Shown here in pieces: positions 8,494 through 18,082 of a stretch of DNA of 64,000 bases. The stretch's first letter is position 1; the number at the start of each line of letters is the position of its first letter. The DNA is from Palsa-360 sp963719875 (GTDB lineage Bacteria > Acidobacteriota > Terriglobia > Acidiferrales > UBA7541). Below the pieces are notes generated by a model, which searched no databases, had not been told where the DNA came from, and saw only the letters and a list, made by a program, of their open reading frames with translations. Where the stretch lies: NCBI GenBank assembly GCA_963719875.1, contig CAVRDJ010000002.1, positions 2,914,001-2,978,000 on the forward strand, read 5' to 3'. Both the position numbers and the translations under genes were made by a program.

Positions 8494-10260
8494 ATGGGCC
8501 GTCTGCGATTGCAATCGCAGCTTCTACTTTCCACCTTACTGATTATCTGTGCCCTGACGGGCGCCATCCTCCTCATTATTCGCCAAACGGTACGTACCCA
8601 AATTGCCGGCCAGGTGGACTACAGCACGCAGGCGTCCATCCACGAGTTCGAGACGGTTCAGCGGGAATTGCAGCTCCAATTGTCCCGCACGGCGTCGTTG
8701 TTGGCCGAGATTCCCACCTTGAAAGCGCTGATGACCACGCGGGACGCGCCAACCATTCAGGATGGGTCTACACCCTTCTGGAGGCTTGCGGGAAGCGACT
8801 TATTCCTGCTCGCGAACCCGGCCGGCCGTGTGGTTGCGCTAGACGTCACACAGCAAGGGCTCAACAGAGAAGCGGCAGAAGGCTTCCTTAAAAGCTCCTT
8901 GCATGAAGGCCAGGACTCCGCCTGGTGGTATTCGGGCGGCCGGCTCTATTGGATCTTTCTTCGCCCGATCCTCGCGGGGACTGGAAATAATGCCAAGGTC
9001 CTTGGGCTCGTAGCCATCGGATACGAGACCAATTCGAGGATTGCCGAGCAGCTTGGGTTCGTCGCGGAAAGCAAAATAGTGCTTTTAGCGGACCATCGGA
9101 TCATTGCGTCTACCTTTTCGACTGAGGAAGAGGCCGTGATCCAGGGCCGGATTCTCTCCCGGGAAGTCCTCCCCAGTGCAGCGACCACTGAGGTGACCCT
9201 GGGCAATGACACTTACCAGGTGGCCCGGGTGACGCTGCAAGCCAATCCCCCATCGCCCGTAGAGTGTTATGTGTTCATTTCCCTGACGCGCCCAATGGCC
9301 TTTTTGCGCCAGCTCAACCGCACCATTCTGGTTGTTGGTTTGACGGCGATCCTTCTTGCGTCTCTTTCGCTTCGCTTTGTCTCGGGAACGATCACGCATC
9401 CCCTGGACAATCTTGTGGCTGGCGTGCGGGCCCTGGCCGCAGGGGATTACACCTATTCGATTACCCCGCGGGGAAGCAGTGAAGCCGTGGAACTCGCCGA
9501 ATCGTTCTCGAAAATGCGCGGGGAATTGCTGGCCTTTCAAAAAAAGCAAATTGAGACGGAGCGGGTCGCCGCAGTGGGCCGGGCCGCCAATTCCATCTCG
9601 CACGATCTTCGCCACCACCTGGCGGCCCTGGTGGCGAACGCCGAATTCCTATACGAAGCGGAAAAACTCCGGCTCAATCGAGACGAAGTTTACAGGGAAA
9701 TTCAGACCGCGTCGGATCAGATGACCGAACTGCTCGATTCCTTGCGCGATTTGGCGCGCGAACAGCGCAATATTTCCCCCGTAAACGCTTCGATCGATCA
9801 ATGCGTGCGCCGCGTCATCGAAGCCGCGCGCGCGCGTCCCGAACTGCGTGACCCGGACATTTCCGTCCGTTCGACGGGCGATATGGCTGGAGTCTTTGAT
9901 CCCCAAAAAATAGAGCGCGCGCTCCTCAACCTCGCGCTGAACGCCTGCGAGGCCGTCCCATCCCGCCATGGAAAAATCGCTTTCGATATCTCATCCACGC
10001 CGAAAACATTCGAGATCCGCGTCTCGGACAACGGACCGGGAATTCCGGTTGCCATCAGAAATAATTTGTTCGATCCCTTTGTCAGCGCCGGAAAGCCCAA
10101 TGGCACGGGACTGGGACTTGCCATCGTCAGCAAAATTATTGCCGACCACGGGGGTGCCGTCTGCGTCGAGAGCACTTCGGAGAGCGGAACAACTTTCCTT
10201 GTCAAATTGCCGAGAGTGCAGCTCTCGGCGAATGAAATTCCCGAGAATGTGTCGACGTAA
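8494..10260 (+). CDS. Membrane sensor histidine kinase
   Basis: 588 residues. A first transmembrane helix at about 9-29, a periplasmic sensor region of roughly 245 residues (Cache-like: it has the VVALDVTQQGL and GRLYWIFLRPIL strands), a second helix at about 277-296, a HAMP linker (to about 345), then a DHp domain with phospho-acceptor H370 in SISHDLRHHLAAL. The ATPase domain keeps the N box (LNLALNACEAV), G1 (DNGPGIP) and G2 (GTGLGLAI) motifs and so should be active. The H box reads HDLRHHL rather than the common HELRTPL, a known variant. It is cotranscribed with the response regulator just upstream, its likely partner. Confidence 0.93.
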   Translation: MGRLRLQSQLLLSTLLIICALTGAILLIIRQTVRTQIAGQVDYSTQASIHEFETVQRELQLQLSRTASLLAEIPTLKALMTTRDAPTIQDGSTPFWRLAGSDLFLLANPAGRVVALDVTQQGLNREAAEGFLKSSLHEGQDSAWWYSGGRLYWIFLRPILAGTGNNAKVLGLVAIGYETNSRIAEQLGFVAESKIVLLADHRIIASTFSTEEEAVIQGRILSREVLPSAATTEVTLGNDTYQVARVTLQANPPSPVECYVFISLTRPMAFLRQLNRTILVVGLTAILLASLSLRFVSGTITHPLDNLVAGVRALAAGDYTYSITPRGSSEAVELAESFSKMRGELLAFQKKQIETERVAAVGRAANSISHDLRHHLAALVANAEFLYEAEKLRLNRDEVYREIQTASDQMTELLDSLRDLAREQRNISPVNASIDQCVRRVIEAARARPELRDPDISVRSTGDMAGVFDPQKIERALLNLALNACEAVPSRHGKIAFDISSTPKTFEIRVSDNGPGIPVAIRNNLFDPFVSAGKPNGTGLGLAIVSKIIADHGGAVCVESTSESGTTFLVKLPRVQLSANEIPENVST

Positions 10261-10930
10261 GGCGTCTATGTGACAGCGTCGATCCGAAAGTTATGATTAG
10301 CTCCACCTTAGAGCCTGCCGAATCTTTGTAAGGACCGGCTTTAGTAGCACAGCCACTCTTGGCTGTGCGGGTTTTGCGATCGTTATGGGGTCGGGAAGTC
10401 CAGGCGTGCGGCTTACAAAACCGCACAGCCAAGAGTGGCTGTGCTACTTGAGTTTTTCCGCGAGGTTTTTAGCCGCCGGCCTATTCGAAATCGAGCAGCC
10501 ACTCAAAATTCTAAAAACCCCTAGTTTGTGTGGGAATTGTCGAGAAAGAATGCCCGGGCGCGCCCACAGCCCCCGCCGGGAAGAGTATAGAAACTTGGGC
10601 CGATCTCCCTCTGTGCAGTGAAGGAAACCGCCGGTCTCTGGAACTCTCTTGCGCGCCCGGACCTGGCTCAGATTACTTCGGGGGCAGATCGAAATTGTCC
10701 GTGCAATGTTGAACGTTTGTCAAAAAATTGTAACGAAACTTTGGGTCAAGATTGTCCTCAATTGGACTTGCGCGCGGCAAGGTTCTTTCGGAAGCGCCCC
10801 GAAACACAAGGTCACCATTGATATCTGCGCGTGCCCATCGCGAGTTTGCCGGGCAAAAGTCATTGTAGTTTTTGAGCTATGATAGTGCCGTTTGTCCCGC
10901 AAGCAGTTCTCTCGAAAAGAGGTTAGCGTG
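10261..10930. other. Long intergenic region with a dispersed repeat
   Basis: 670 bases between the sensor kinase and the 3-hydroxyacyl-CoA dehydrogenase. It contains a dispersed inverted repeat (10344-10447). The remainder shows no ORF with a ribosome binding site and protein-like composition. A TATGAT hexamer at about 10878 could be the -10 element of the dehydrogenase promoter, but I cannot pair it with a good -35. Confidence 0.5.
10344..10447. repeat. Dispersed inverted repeat, GTAGCACAGCCACTC type
   Basis: The arms are GTAGCACAGCCACTCTTGGC and its exact complement ending GCTGTGCTAC, each continuing into CGGGTTTTG or AAACCGC. The spacer is about 50 bases. The same subtype occurs at 20212-20314 and 24747-24850. 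Confidence 0.88.
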
Positions 10931-11833
10931 ATGGAAATCAAGAAAGTTGGCGTGCTCGGTTGCGGCCTGATGGGTTCCGGCATCGCTCAGGTGTCGGCCA
11001 CGGCCGGGTTCGATGTGATCGTGCTGGAAATCGAACAGAGATATATTGAGAAAGGTTTTGCGGCGATCCGGAAATCCCTGGACAAACTTGCGGCGAAAGG
11101 CGCGGTCGCCGAATCGGTCGACGCGATCTTCTCGCGCCTGAAGGGCACAACCCGCAAGCAGGATCTCGCCGATTGCGATTTCGTCGTCGAAGCCGTCACC
11201 GAAAATCTCGACGAAAAAAGAAAGATGTTCGCTTCCATCGATCCGCTCGTCAAGCCATCGGCCATTTTTGCGAGCAACACGTCCTCGATCTCGATCACGG
11301 AAATCATGACGGCGACCGTGCGTCCCGGCCAGTTCGTGGGCCTGCACTTCTTCAATCCCGTGCCGCTCATGAAGCTGGTGGAAGTCGCCCGCACCATTGT
11401 CACGACGGTGGAAACGTTTGAAACCGCCTGCGAATTTGGGAAAAAACTGGGAAAAGTTCCGGTGCGCACGAGCGACAAGACCGGCTTCATCGTGAACCGC
11501 TTGCTGGTGCCCTACTTGATGGACGCGATTCGCGCGTTAGAAGAGGGCGTGGGCTCCGTAGCCGATATCGACGCCTCCATGAAACTGGGATGCGGATATC
11601 CCATGGGCCCATTTACTTTGCTTGATTTCGTTGGCTTGGATACGACGTACTACATCACAAATGTCATGTTCGACGAATTCAAGGAAAAACGCTTTGCCTC
11701 TCCCTCTTTGCTGAAGCGGATGGTGATGGCCGGCTGGTACGGCAAGAAAAACGGCAAAGGTTTCTACGATTGGTCGAACCCGGAAAAGCCAGTCCCGCAG
11801 GACGCGGCGCTGCGAGGGATTGTGAAGCCATAG
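10931..11833 (+). CDS. hbd: 3-hydroxyacyl-CoA (3-hydroxybutyryl-CoA) dehydrogenase
   Basis: 300 residues from ATG 10931 (MEIKKVGVLGCG); an upstream in-frame TTG-started extension is not conserved-looking. The N-terminal Rossmann domain has the NAD fingerprint GCGLMGSGIAQ at about 9-19, and the catalytic histidine lies in GLHFFNPVPLMKLVE near residue 140. The C-terminal dimerisation domain has GFIVNRLLVPYLMDA and ASMKLGCGYPMGPF. It oxidises 3-hydroxyacyl-CoA to 3-oxoacyl-CoA with NAD+ (or the reverse) in fatty-acid/butanoate metabolism. ETF-quinone oxidoreductase lies about 870 bases downstream, consistent with acyl-CoA oxidation. Confidence 0.95.
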   Translation: MEIKKVGVLGCGLMGSGIAQVSATAGFDVIVLEIEQRYIEKGFAAIRKSLDKLAAKGAVAESVDAIFSRLKGTTRKQDLADCDFVVEAVTENLDEKRKMFASIDPLVKPSAIFASNTSSISITEIMTATVRPGQFVGLHFFNPVPLMKLVEVARTIVTTVETFETACEFGKKLGKVPVRTSDKTGFIVNRLLVPYLMDAIRALEEGVGSVADIDASMKLGCGYPMGPFTLLDFVGLDTTYYITNVMFDEFKEKRFASPSLLKRMVMAGWYGKKNGKGFYDWSNPEKPVPQDAALRGIVKP

Positions 11834-11848
11834 CTTTCGCTGTTTCCG

Positions 11849-11878
11849 TTTCAAAATGAAATGCATTTATGGTATGAT
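11849..11878 (+). promoter_or_regulatory. Candidate promoter/operator of the toxin-antitoxin pair
   Basis: A -35-like TTTCAA (11849-11854) and -10-like TATGAT (11873-11878) are separated by 18 bases. Between them lie two small palindromes: TTTC-N5-GAAA (11849-11861) and the perfect AAATGCATTT (11859-11868). Antitoxins of this class usually repress their own promoter through such palindromes. That this is the operator is inference. Confidence 0.4.
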
Positions 11879-11897
11879 GATTAGTATTACTTCTTGT

Positions 11898-12221
11898 ATG
11901 AGGAATAGGTTGAAGCGGACGAAACGAAGCTCACGGGGCGCGGAAAGTGGGAGAACACCCAAACAGAGAAAGAGCTTCACTCTCTCCCAGGAATCCATCG
12001 CTCTGTTGAATGAATTAAGCGCAGCGCGCCAGGCTCCCCAGCGCCGGTCTATCTCCGCTGTTCTGGATGAACTTCTTCGCGCGCTCGACAAACAGAGGAA
12101 ACGAGACGCCGTGAACCAGGCGATCACCAATTTCTATAATGGCCTCTCGGAGCAAGCCCAGGGCGAGGAAAAAGATTGGGGAGAATTCTCACTAACCCAA
12201 TTCATAGACGGGTCTGGCTAG
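11898..12221 (+). CDS. Putative antitoxin of a MazEF-type module
   Basis: About 107 residues from ATG 11898; ATGs at 11856, 11874 and 11877 are in frame but overlap the candidate promoter, and none has a clear Shine-Dalgarno site. The N-terminus is strongly basic. KSFTLSQESIALLNELSA followed by RRSISAVLDELLRALDKQ looks like a ribbon-helix-helix-type DNA-binding unit, and the acidic tail (QAQGEEKDWGEF) is typical of a toxin-neutralising segment. The stop codon is immediately followed by the toxin ATG. The assignment as antitoxin depends mainly on that context; I do not recognise a specific antitoxin family. Confidence 0.7.
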   Translation: MRNRLKRTKRSSRGAESGRTPKQRKSFTLSQESIALLNELSAARQAPQRRSISAVLDELLRALDKQRKRDAVNQAITNFYNGLSEQAQGEEKDWGEFSLTQFIDGSG

Positions 12222-12590
12222 ATGGCACCGGCCATCAAACCGCCTCTCCGCGGAGAGATATGGTTCGTACAATTGCCAGTTGACCCTCCGGAGAAAGGAA
12301 GGCGCCCGATCGTCATTGTTTCCCTCGACGCCCGCAATCGCCACGAGCGGGCGGACACGGTCCTCGTGATTCCGCTTTCAACAAGCATTCAAAAGGCGGA
12401 TCATCCCACGCACCTTTTTCTTGCGGCCGGCGAAACCGGGCTTTCCGAAGATTCCATTGCGCGAGCCGAAGATGTTACCGTTGTCCGGAAGACGCACTTA
12501 GTTGAGCCTCGCTCCGGCCTGCGCATCGTGAGCCACCGCCGCATCTGTGAGCTAGCCGAAATGGTCAAGATCGCAATGGGCTGCTTCTAG
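12222..12590 (+). CDS. mazF: MazF/PemK-type endoribonuclease toxin
   Basis: 122 residues of the PemK/MazF fold: the N-terminal RGEIWFVQLPVDPPEKGRRPIVIVS strand-loop-strand with the conserved GRRP, then TVLVIPLSTSIQK, and the C-terminal RLSH-like region RIVSHRRICELAEMVKIAMG. MazF toxins cleave mRNA at short specific sequences and are neutralised by the antitoxin encoded just upstream. The ATG directly follows the antitoxin TAG, so the two are translationally coupled. Whether this is a stability module or a stress effector cannot be told from sequence. Confidence 0.9.
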   Translation: MAPAIKPPLRGEIWFVQLPVDPPEKGRRPIVIVSLDARNRHERADTVLVIPLSTSIQKADHPTHLFLAAGETGLSEDSIARAEDVTVVRKTHLVEPRSGLRIVSHRRICELAEMVKIAMGCF

Positions 12591-12699
12591 AAAAACGATT
12601 CGCGATGGCATGCGTGAGCCATCTCTCTTCTATTGCACTGCAAAAACACCATTCAAACGCCCGCGCCAGGGAGTTGGGTCCTTCTGCTAGGATGAGCAT

Positions 12700-14358
12700 A
12701 TGCCTGTCGAGCGAGAACGGCTGGACGCGGACGTTCTGATCGTGGGCGCGGGCCCTGCAGGGCTCGCCTGCGCGCTACATCTCTCGCGATTGATTGCGCA
12801 GCACAATGCCGTGGGCGCCAAACCCGAGCTTTCCGCTGAAAATATTTATGTCCTTGAGAAAGCGCGCGAAATCGGGGCACATCAACTTTCCGGCGCTGTG
12901 ATGGACCCGCGAGGCCTCGCTGAACTCGTGCCCGATTGGGAGAAGACGGCGCCGCTCGAGTCGGCTGTGACCGATGACGCCGCGTTCGTTCTGACGTCCG
13001 CGAGGGCATGGAAATTGCCGATCACGCCTCCCCCGCTGAGAAATCACGGCAACTACATCGTCTCCCTGAACAAGCTGGTCAAATGGCTTGGCGGGTTGGT
13101 GGAAAAGGCGGGCGTGAATCTGTTCACACAATTTGCCGGCAGGAATCTGATTTACGATGGCGGCGGAATCGCCGGGGTGATCACCGAGGACAAAGGCGTC
13201 GACAAAGAAGGCAAGCCGAAGGACAACTACACGCCGGGCTACGAACTGCGCGCAAAGGTGACAGTGCTTGCCGAAGGCCCGCGCGGATCGCTTACAAAAG
13301 AAATGGTGAAACGCCTGAAACTGGATGGCCTCAATCCGCAAGTTTACGGTATCGGGATCAAGGAGCTTTGGGAAGTTCCGCCGGGGCGGATCAAGCCGGG
13401 ATATGTGGCGCACACACTTGGCTGGCCGCTCGATTCCAGCATGTATGGCGGAGGATGGCTCTATGGCCTGCCGGGAAATCGCGTTTCGACCGGCATGGTG
13501 ATGGGTCTCGATTATCACGATCCGCGTTTCGATCCGCACGAAGCGTTTCAGAAATACAAGACGCATCCGTTCCTCAAACGCGTTCTCGAAGGCGGCAAAC
13601 TGGTGCGCTACGGCGCGAAGACCGTCCCGTACGGCGGCTGGTATTCCATGCCCCGCCAATACGTGGACGGCGGACTGATCATCGGCGACTCGGCAAGCCT
13701 GCTCAATTCACAGCGGCTCAAGGGCATACACACTGCAATCAAGAGCGGGATGCTTGCCGCAGAGACGGTTTTTGAAGCGCTGAAAACGGGCGATGCATCG
13801 TCGAAAACTCTCTCCGCGTTCCCGCGCAAGATCGAGAAAAGCTGGATCAAAAAAGAGCTGTGGGCCGTGCGAAATTTCCATCAAGGGTTTCACCACGGGC
13901 TTTACACGGGGCTGTTCCATGCCGGAATTCAATTTGTCACCGGCGGGCGCGGGCTCATCGACCCCATGCGGGCTCGTCCCGGGCACGAGGAATATTACAA
14001 GCTGACCGGATCAGGGACAGCTCCAGAGCGTTTCAAGGGCGACGGAGCGCTGACGTTCGATCGTTTGACGGACGTTTATCATTCCGGCACGCGGCATGAA
14101 GAAGACCAGCCGTGCCACCTGGTCGTCGCCGATCTAAATGTGTGCGCGACGAAATGCGTGACCGAGTACGGAAATCCCTGCCAGTTCTTTTGTCCCGCCG
14201 CCGTCTATGAAATGGTGCAGGAAAAAGGCCGGCCGCGCCTGAAGATCAACGCGTCGAACTGCGTGCATTGCAAGACCTGCGACATTGCCGACCCTTACGA
14301 AATCATCACCTGGGTGCCGCCGCAGGGCGGCGGCGGGCCGAACTACGAAGGAATGTAA
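12700..14358 (+). CDS. Electron-transfer flavoprotein-ubiquinone oxidoreductase
   Basis: 552 residues, the usual length for ETF-QO. The FAD-binding GAGPAG is at about 16-21, and HQLSGAVMDPRGLAEL and YPYGGWYSMP-type segments follow in order. The C-terminal ferredoxin-like domain has the [4Fe-4S] cysteines in CATKCVTEYGNPCQFFCP and NCVHCKTCDI (roughly 480-535). It receives electrons from ETF reduced by acyl-CoA dehydrogenases and passes them to quinone at the membrane. It stands alone, but it is near a 3-hydroxyacyl-CoA dehydrogenase, in keeping with beta-oxidation. The etfAB genes are not in the window. Confidence 0.96.
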   Translation: MPVERERLDADVLIVGAGPAGLACALHLSRLIAQHNAVGAKPELSAENIYVLEKAREIGAHQLSGAVMDPRGLAELVPDWEKTAPLESAVTDDAAFVLTSARAWKLPITPPPLRNHGNYIVSLNKLVKWLGGLVEKAGVNLFTQFAGRNLIYDGGGIAGVITEDKGVDKEGKPKDNYTPGYELRAKVTVLAEGPRGSLTKEMVKRLKLDGLNPQVYGIGIKELWEVPPGRIKPGYVAHTLGWPLDSSMYGGGWLYGLPGNRVSTGMVMGLDYHDPRFDPHEAFQKYKTHPFLKRVLEGGKLVRYGAKTVPYGGWYSMPRQYVDGGLIIGDSASLLNSQRLKGIHTAIKSGMLAAETVFEALKTGDASSKTLSAFPRKIEKSWIKKELWAVRNFHQGFHHGLYTGLFHAGIQFVTGGRGLIDPMRARPGHEEYYKLTGSGTAPERFKGDGALTFDRLTDVYHSGTRHEEDQPCHLVVADLNVCATKCVTEYGNPCQFFCPAAVYEMVQEKGRPRLKINASNCVHCKTCDIADPYEIITWVPPQGGGGPNYEGM

Positions 14359-14459
14359 GCGGCCCCATTGCTCACAATGGGCCTCATCGCCAGGCGGTCC
14401 GGCCAGAATCGCGAAAGATATCCAAGCTCACTTGGCACGAGGCTCATCGGTTGAATCCC

Positions 14460-14519
14460 GGGAACGCCAATCTCCCGATTGGCGTCGCGAAAACCGCCAA
14501 TCGGGAGATCGGCGTTCCC
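14460..14519. repeat. Dispersed inverted repeat, GGGAACGCCAATC type
   Basis: The left arm GGGAACGCCAATCTCCCGAT and the complementary right arm enclose a short spacer (TCGCGAAAA). It is almost identical to the element at 54676-54740 but has no primary sequence in common with the GTAG...CTAC copies. It lies just after the ETF-QO gene, between convergent genes. Confidence 0.88.
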
Positions 14520-14565
14520 AGGTATCCACGGCTCGTCTCTATTTCGCCAGTCGCCAGTCAAAAAA

Positions 14566-16830
14566 TCACTGCAAGAGGCCATACACATCGACTTCCGTCT
14601 GTGTCCCGACATAAACTTTGCCATTGGCCACCGTAGGAACGGTGAATTTCACAGCAAGGCCTGCCATATCGCGCGAGAGAACCATCTCGCTATTATAGAT
14701 TTCGTTCGAAAGATTATTTGGATCAAATGCCCGCAGGATGGCCGCCGTATTTGGCTTAGCAAGGGCCCCGCCCGAGTCAATCAGCCAAAGAATGCCGGTG
14801 TTGTTGTTCGTTCCGTTCCAAGATATGACGGGCGTAGCCCCTTGTGGACCCAATGTTTCCGTTGAATGGATAGGGGACGGGGTGGAATTAAGCATTCCTC
14901 CGGACATCATGGGAAAGGAAATCAGATTCCAATTCCCAGGCGCGACGTAGACGGCATTGTTCCAGAACAACGGAGTGCTCAGGATCGGCCCGGCACCGAC
15001 CGAAATCGTTTGTACGCGCGTTGGTGAGTCGGGACAAGGGCTGATAAATTCCCCCATGTTGTCACGGTTCACGACATAGAGTGAGCCGTTCTTCGAGCTG
15101 CCAATCAACAAATTAGGCCGCGAGGGGGAATCCGGCAGAAGTACCGGCGCGCCGGTTCCAACGTCCACCACACTAGTTTCGAGCGTTGTTTGTTCGCATG
15201 GAGTGAAATAATCGGAGACCGACAGCGCTCCGGTCGTTCCGAACTTCAGGAAACTATCGCTGTAATTCATCACACTATTCGTCTGACCAAATCGCCCATC
15301 TCCCGTGGCCACAAAGACATCGTGATTTGAATCCGCGGAGGGACCGCCTCCGCTCTGCAATATCCCTCCGTGGATGCCCGGAAGCTGCGTTACGTTGAAA
15401 ACTCTGGTCTGTTGCAGGGAGGAGGAGTCGTAGCCAAATAGCCAGCCGTGATATTGGCACTCGACGACCGTCTTACTGTTACTGAGGCACTCTCCGCCGT
15501 ACGAGCCAAAGGCGATGTATACAGTTCCGTTGTCCAGCAGCAGGCCAGGCTGTTGGTTTTCTAACTGCGAATCGAATACTGAGGTCTGCGATGCTGGCGA
15601 GGGGATTGGGGCTCCAGCGGTCTTGATTACCGGTTGTCCCGTCGTCAAATCGAGCGCATAGATCTGCTGGCTATAGGTCGGATTGGTCGCAATTGTCTGT
15701 GTTGAGGCAACGACATACAGAGAGGAGGCGCTTATATCGATCACAGGAGTGCCGGTAATTCCAACGAAGGGCACAATGTCGGTATCCGTCATGACCAAAT
15801 TGGGAAAAGTAGTGGGCTGCGATCCAGCTGGAATGAGGCTTGTCAGCCAAATCAGTACGCAGGGATTGGCATCCGCATCAAACGCGAATACAGAATCCTT
15901 TTCTGTGGCTACAAAGATGACGTTATGCATCCCTTTCCCCGGAATCGCCAGGTTGGGAACATAGAGCGGCTGCGCGTAGGCGTAGCCATCGATCGGGCAG
16001 GAAAATAATTTTCCAAACGTGGAGGAGTTAACCGTTTCCGGAGCGAGCGCCAACTCCTGGTTGTTCACGCCCGAGCGCGCATTGTCATTCCGCCAGGTGA
16101 GCGTACCCGGAAAATCCGTGACCTCGACCGTTGCCGACCCTATGGCGCCGGAATTCGCTTTCAAGATTGCGCTGATCAGGTGAGAGCCCGCCGCTGAGGG
16201 TGGAGAGTAAGCGCCGGACGAAGAGATCGTGCCAACAGTCGGACTTCCATTCGCGACGCCATCGACCGCCCAATTCACGTCGCCGTTGCCAACTCCAGCG
16301 GTAAGCACGGTCAACTGTAGCGTCTGCGACGTTGTCACACTCGAAAGCTTTGGCGAAAGCGTGAGTGGTCCCTGGATCGAACTGAGCGACTGGATCGTAA
16401 CGCTGGCGGAGCCGGTCTTGGTGGAATCTGCCAGTAAAACGGCGGTCACTGTCACCGTGGCTGGATTCGGGACCGAATTCGGCGCCATATAAGAGCCGTT
16501 CGAACTAATGGTCCCCACAGTTGCATTTCCGCCGGGCACCTGATTCACCTGCCAGTTGACCGCCGAACTTGATGCATTTTCGACTACGGCATTGAATTGC
16601 ACGTTGGCCCCCGGGAAGGGCTGCGCGGAATTCGGCGTGACTGTGACTGTCACAGGCGGAGGCGGGGCTGGGCCGTAGCCAACGGCGCCGCAAGCAGTGC
16701 AAATTACGGCGAGCAGCAGAGAAGCAATAAGGAGCCCGCGAGGAAGTTCTCGCCATCGCGCACCGCGTGGTGTGGGGAACACGCCGCGCGGCAGGCACTC
16801 GCCAAGATGCAAATGCAACGGGCTGGGCAT
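14566..16830 (-). CDS. Putative lipoprotein with Ig-like domains and a PQQ-type beta-propeller
   Basis: 754 residues. After a basic N-terminus a hydrophobic segment ends at TACG (about residues 33-48), a possible lipoprotein cleavage site, so it is probably anchored in the outer membrane or secreted. Two bacterial Ig-like domains follow (about 55-145 and 150-235), with the pattern VTVTPNSAQPFPGANVQF ... VNWQVNQVPGGNATVGTIS. The remainder (about 240-754) is rich in Gly/Asp turns with segments such as NVIFVATEKDSVFAFDA, NGSLYVVNRDN and NGKVYVGTQTEVDVYGLL, characteristic of PQQ-like WD-type propellers. No dehydrogenase active-site residues are evident, so it is more likely a binding or scaffold protein than an enzyme. 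Confidence 0.75.
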   Translation of the reverse strand: MPSPLHLHLGECLPRGVFPTPRGARWRELPRGLLIASLLLAVICTACGAVGYGPAPPPPVTVTVTPNSAQPFPGANVQFNAVVENASSSAVNWQVNQVPGGNATVGTISSNGSYMAPNSVPNPATVTVTAVLLADSTKTGSASVTIQSLSSIQGPLTLSPKLSSVTTSQTLQLTVLTAGVGNGDVNWAVDGVANGSPTVGTISSSGAYSPPSAAGSHLISAILKANSGAIGSATVEVTDFPGTLTWRNDNARSGVNNQELALAPETVNSSTFGKLFSCPIDGYAYAQPLYVPNLAIPGKGMHNVIFVATEKDSVFAFDADANPCVLIWLTSLIPAGSQPTTFPNLVMTDTDIVPFVGITGTPVIDISASSLYVVASTQTIATNPTYSQQIYALDLTTGQPVIKTAGAPIPSPASQTSVFDSQLENQQPGLLLDNGTVYIAFGSYGGECLSNSKTVVECQYHGWLFGYDSSSLQQTRVFNVTQLPGIHGGILQSGGGPSADSNHDVFVATGDGRFGQTNSVMNYSDSFLKFGTTGALSVSDYFTPCEQTTLETSVVDVGTGAPVLLPDSPSRPNLLIGSSKNGSLYVVNRDNMGEFISPCPDSPTRVQTISVGAGPILSTPLFWNNAVYVAPGNWNLISFPMMSGGMLNSTPSPIHSTETLGPQGATPVISWNGTNNNTGILWLIDSGGALAKPNTAAILRAFDPNNLSNEIYNSEMVLSRDMAGLAVKFTVPTVANGKVYVGTQTEVDVYGLLQ

Positions 16831-16929
16831 AGGCTCCGCTTAATCGCATGAATTCCTGGAGAGTAGGGCGGAAGGTACCACGATCCGAAAGAAGCGTCAA
16901 TGTTTTTTGTCACGAACAATGACAGCGCC

Positions 16930-18012
16930 CTAGCTGTTGCAGCCGACACCTGCGCAGGGGCCCTTGCCCGTCAGCCTGCGGAAGAAGTTCCTTACGCGGT
17001 CGAAGATGCCCGGTTGCAGGTCCGGGGGCCGATCGTCGGCCGGGGTTGGCGCCGGCGGCGAAACCTGAACGGCGACTGCCTGCGAAGGCGCGGGGTTCAC
17101 ATGCCCGTGAAATTCGACAGACGGGCGCAGCCGCACTTCGCGTACGAGCAGAATTGTTTCGGGAGCAGGGTCGGCAGGAGGTAAGGGAGAATTGGCATCA
17201 AAAGTGAGCGGCGGCATGAGAACGGTATACACAGGCTCCCCCCCGGCAGCGGATGGGGGCGGCGAAGTTTCGGTTTTCTTGCGTTGCGGTGGCAACGGGG
17301 GGGCGAGCATTCCAACGTCTCGAGCCGGTTGGGAATGCGGAGGTGGCGCGGACTTGGGAGGCTCCATGCGGGCGCGAGGATAATCGCACGAGCAGGCGAA
17401 GACATCAGCCTGGAGCGAGTTAATTTGGCCTCCCATGAGGCTTACCGTGCCACCCTGTGGGACGATCAGACTCTGGTCGGAAAATTGGGGTTCCACGCGC
17501 AACGCGCCGCGTGCGGTGAGTACGCACATTTCACCGTTTTGTTCGAGGCCCACCGTCATATCGCGGGGCCCTCCTGCAATTGCGATCGGCGTCGCAACAA
17601 TTGTCGGTGTGTAAATCGTGAATGCATCAGCCGATTCCAGTGAAGGATGAACGCGGCCATAATCAAGCGCCAGTGTCACCGCTCCGGAGGATTTGATCAG
17701 TTTGAAATGCGCGGGGCCGCAAATGCTGATTTCGCCGCCGGCATTCAGCAGAAGGAGGGCATGGCCAGAACGAAGCGTGATGTCGCTGCCGCTGGCGACG
17801 ACCGTGGGCGCGGCATTTGTTTCGATTCCCGACGGGGTTGTCGTTACAACTTCAAGGTCATCGCCTTCGATTCGCCCGACGGCGACAGGAAAATCCTGCG
17901 CGGAAATGTGCGCATCCCGGATGAAGAGCGTGGCCACAATCGCCAACAACGCGACCGAGAAAATCTTTGTCCAAGTGGCCAACCGCTTTCTCCGGATCGT
18001 TAAGGAAAGCAA
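16930..18012 (-). CDS. FecR-like membrane-anchored protein
   Basis: 360 residues from a TTG start at 18012, supported by an AGGT ribosome site just upstream. Residues 12-30 form a membrane anchor after a basic N-terminus. Residues 70-200 resemble a FecR domain: a repeating beta pattern with TLRSGHALLLLNAGGEISICGPAHFKLI and ALDYGRVHPSLESADAFTIYTPT. The second half is disordered, proline-rich and ends in a short cysteine-containing amphipathic tail (FDRVRNFFRRLTGKGP). FecR proteins usually signal to ECF sigma factors, but none lies nearby, so the regulatory role is doubtful. It is divergent from the acyltransferase gene with about 70 bases between them. Confidence 0.65.
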   Translation of the reverse strand: MLSLTIRRKRLATWTKIFSVALLAIVATLFIRDAHISAQDFPVAVGRIEGDDLEVVTTTPSGIETNAAPTVVASGSDITLRSGHALLLLNAGGEISICGPAHFKLIKSSGAVTLALDYGRVHPSLESADAFTIYTPTIVATPIAIAGGPRDMTVGLEQNGEMCVLTARGALRVEPQFSDQSLIVPQGGTVSLMGGQINSLQADVFACSCDYPRARMEPPKSAPPPHSQPARDVGMLAPPLPPQRKKTETSPPPSAAGGEPVYTVLMPPLTFDANSPLPPADPAPETILLVREVRLRPSVEFHGHVNPAPSQAVAVQVSPPAPTPADDRPPDLQPGIFDRVRNFFRRLTGKGPCAGVGCNS

Positions 18013-18082
18013 ATTTACCTGCAGCTTCCTGAGGGCGTGGTAACGCTATCCTAACACCATCTTCGACTTATACTATACCCGC

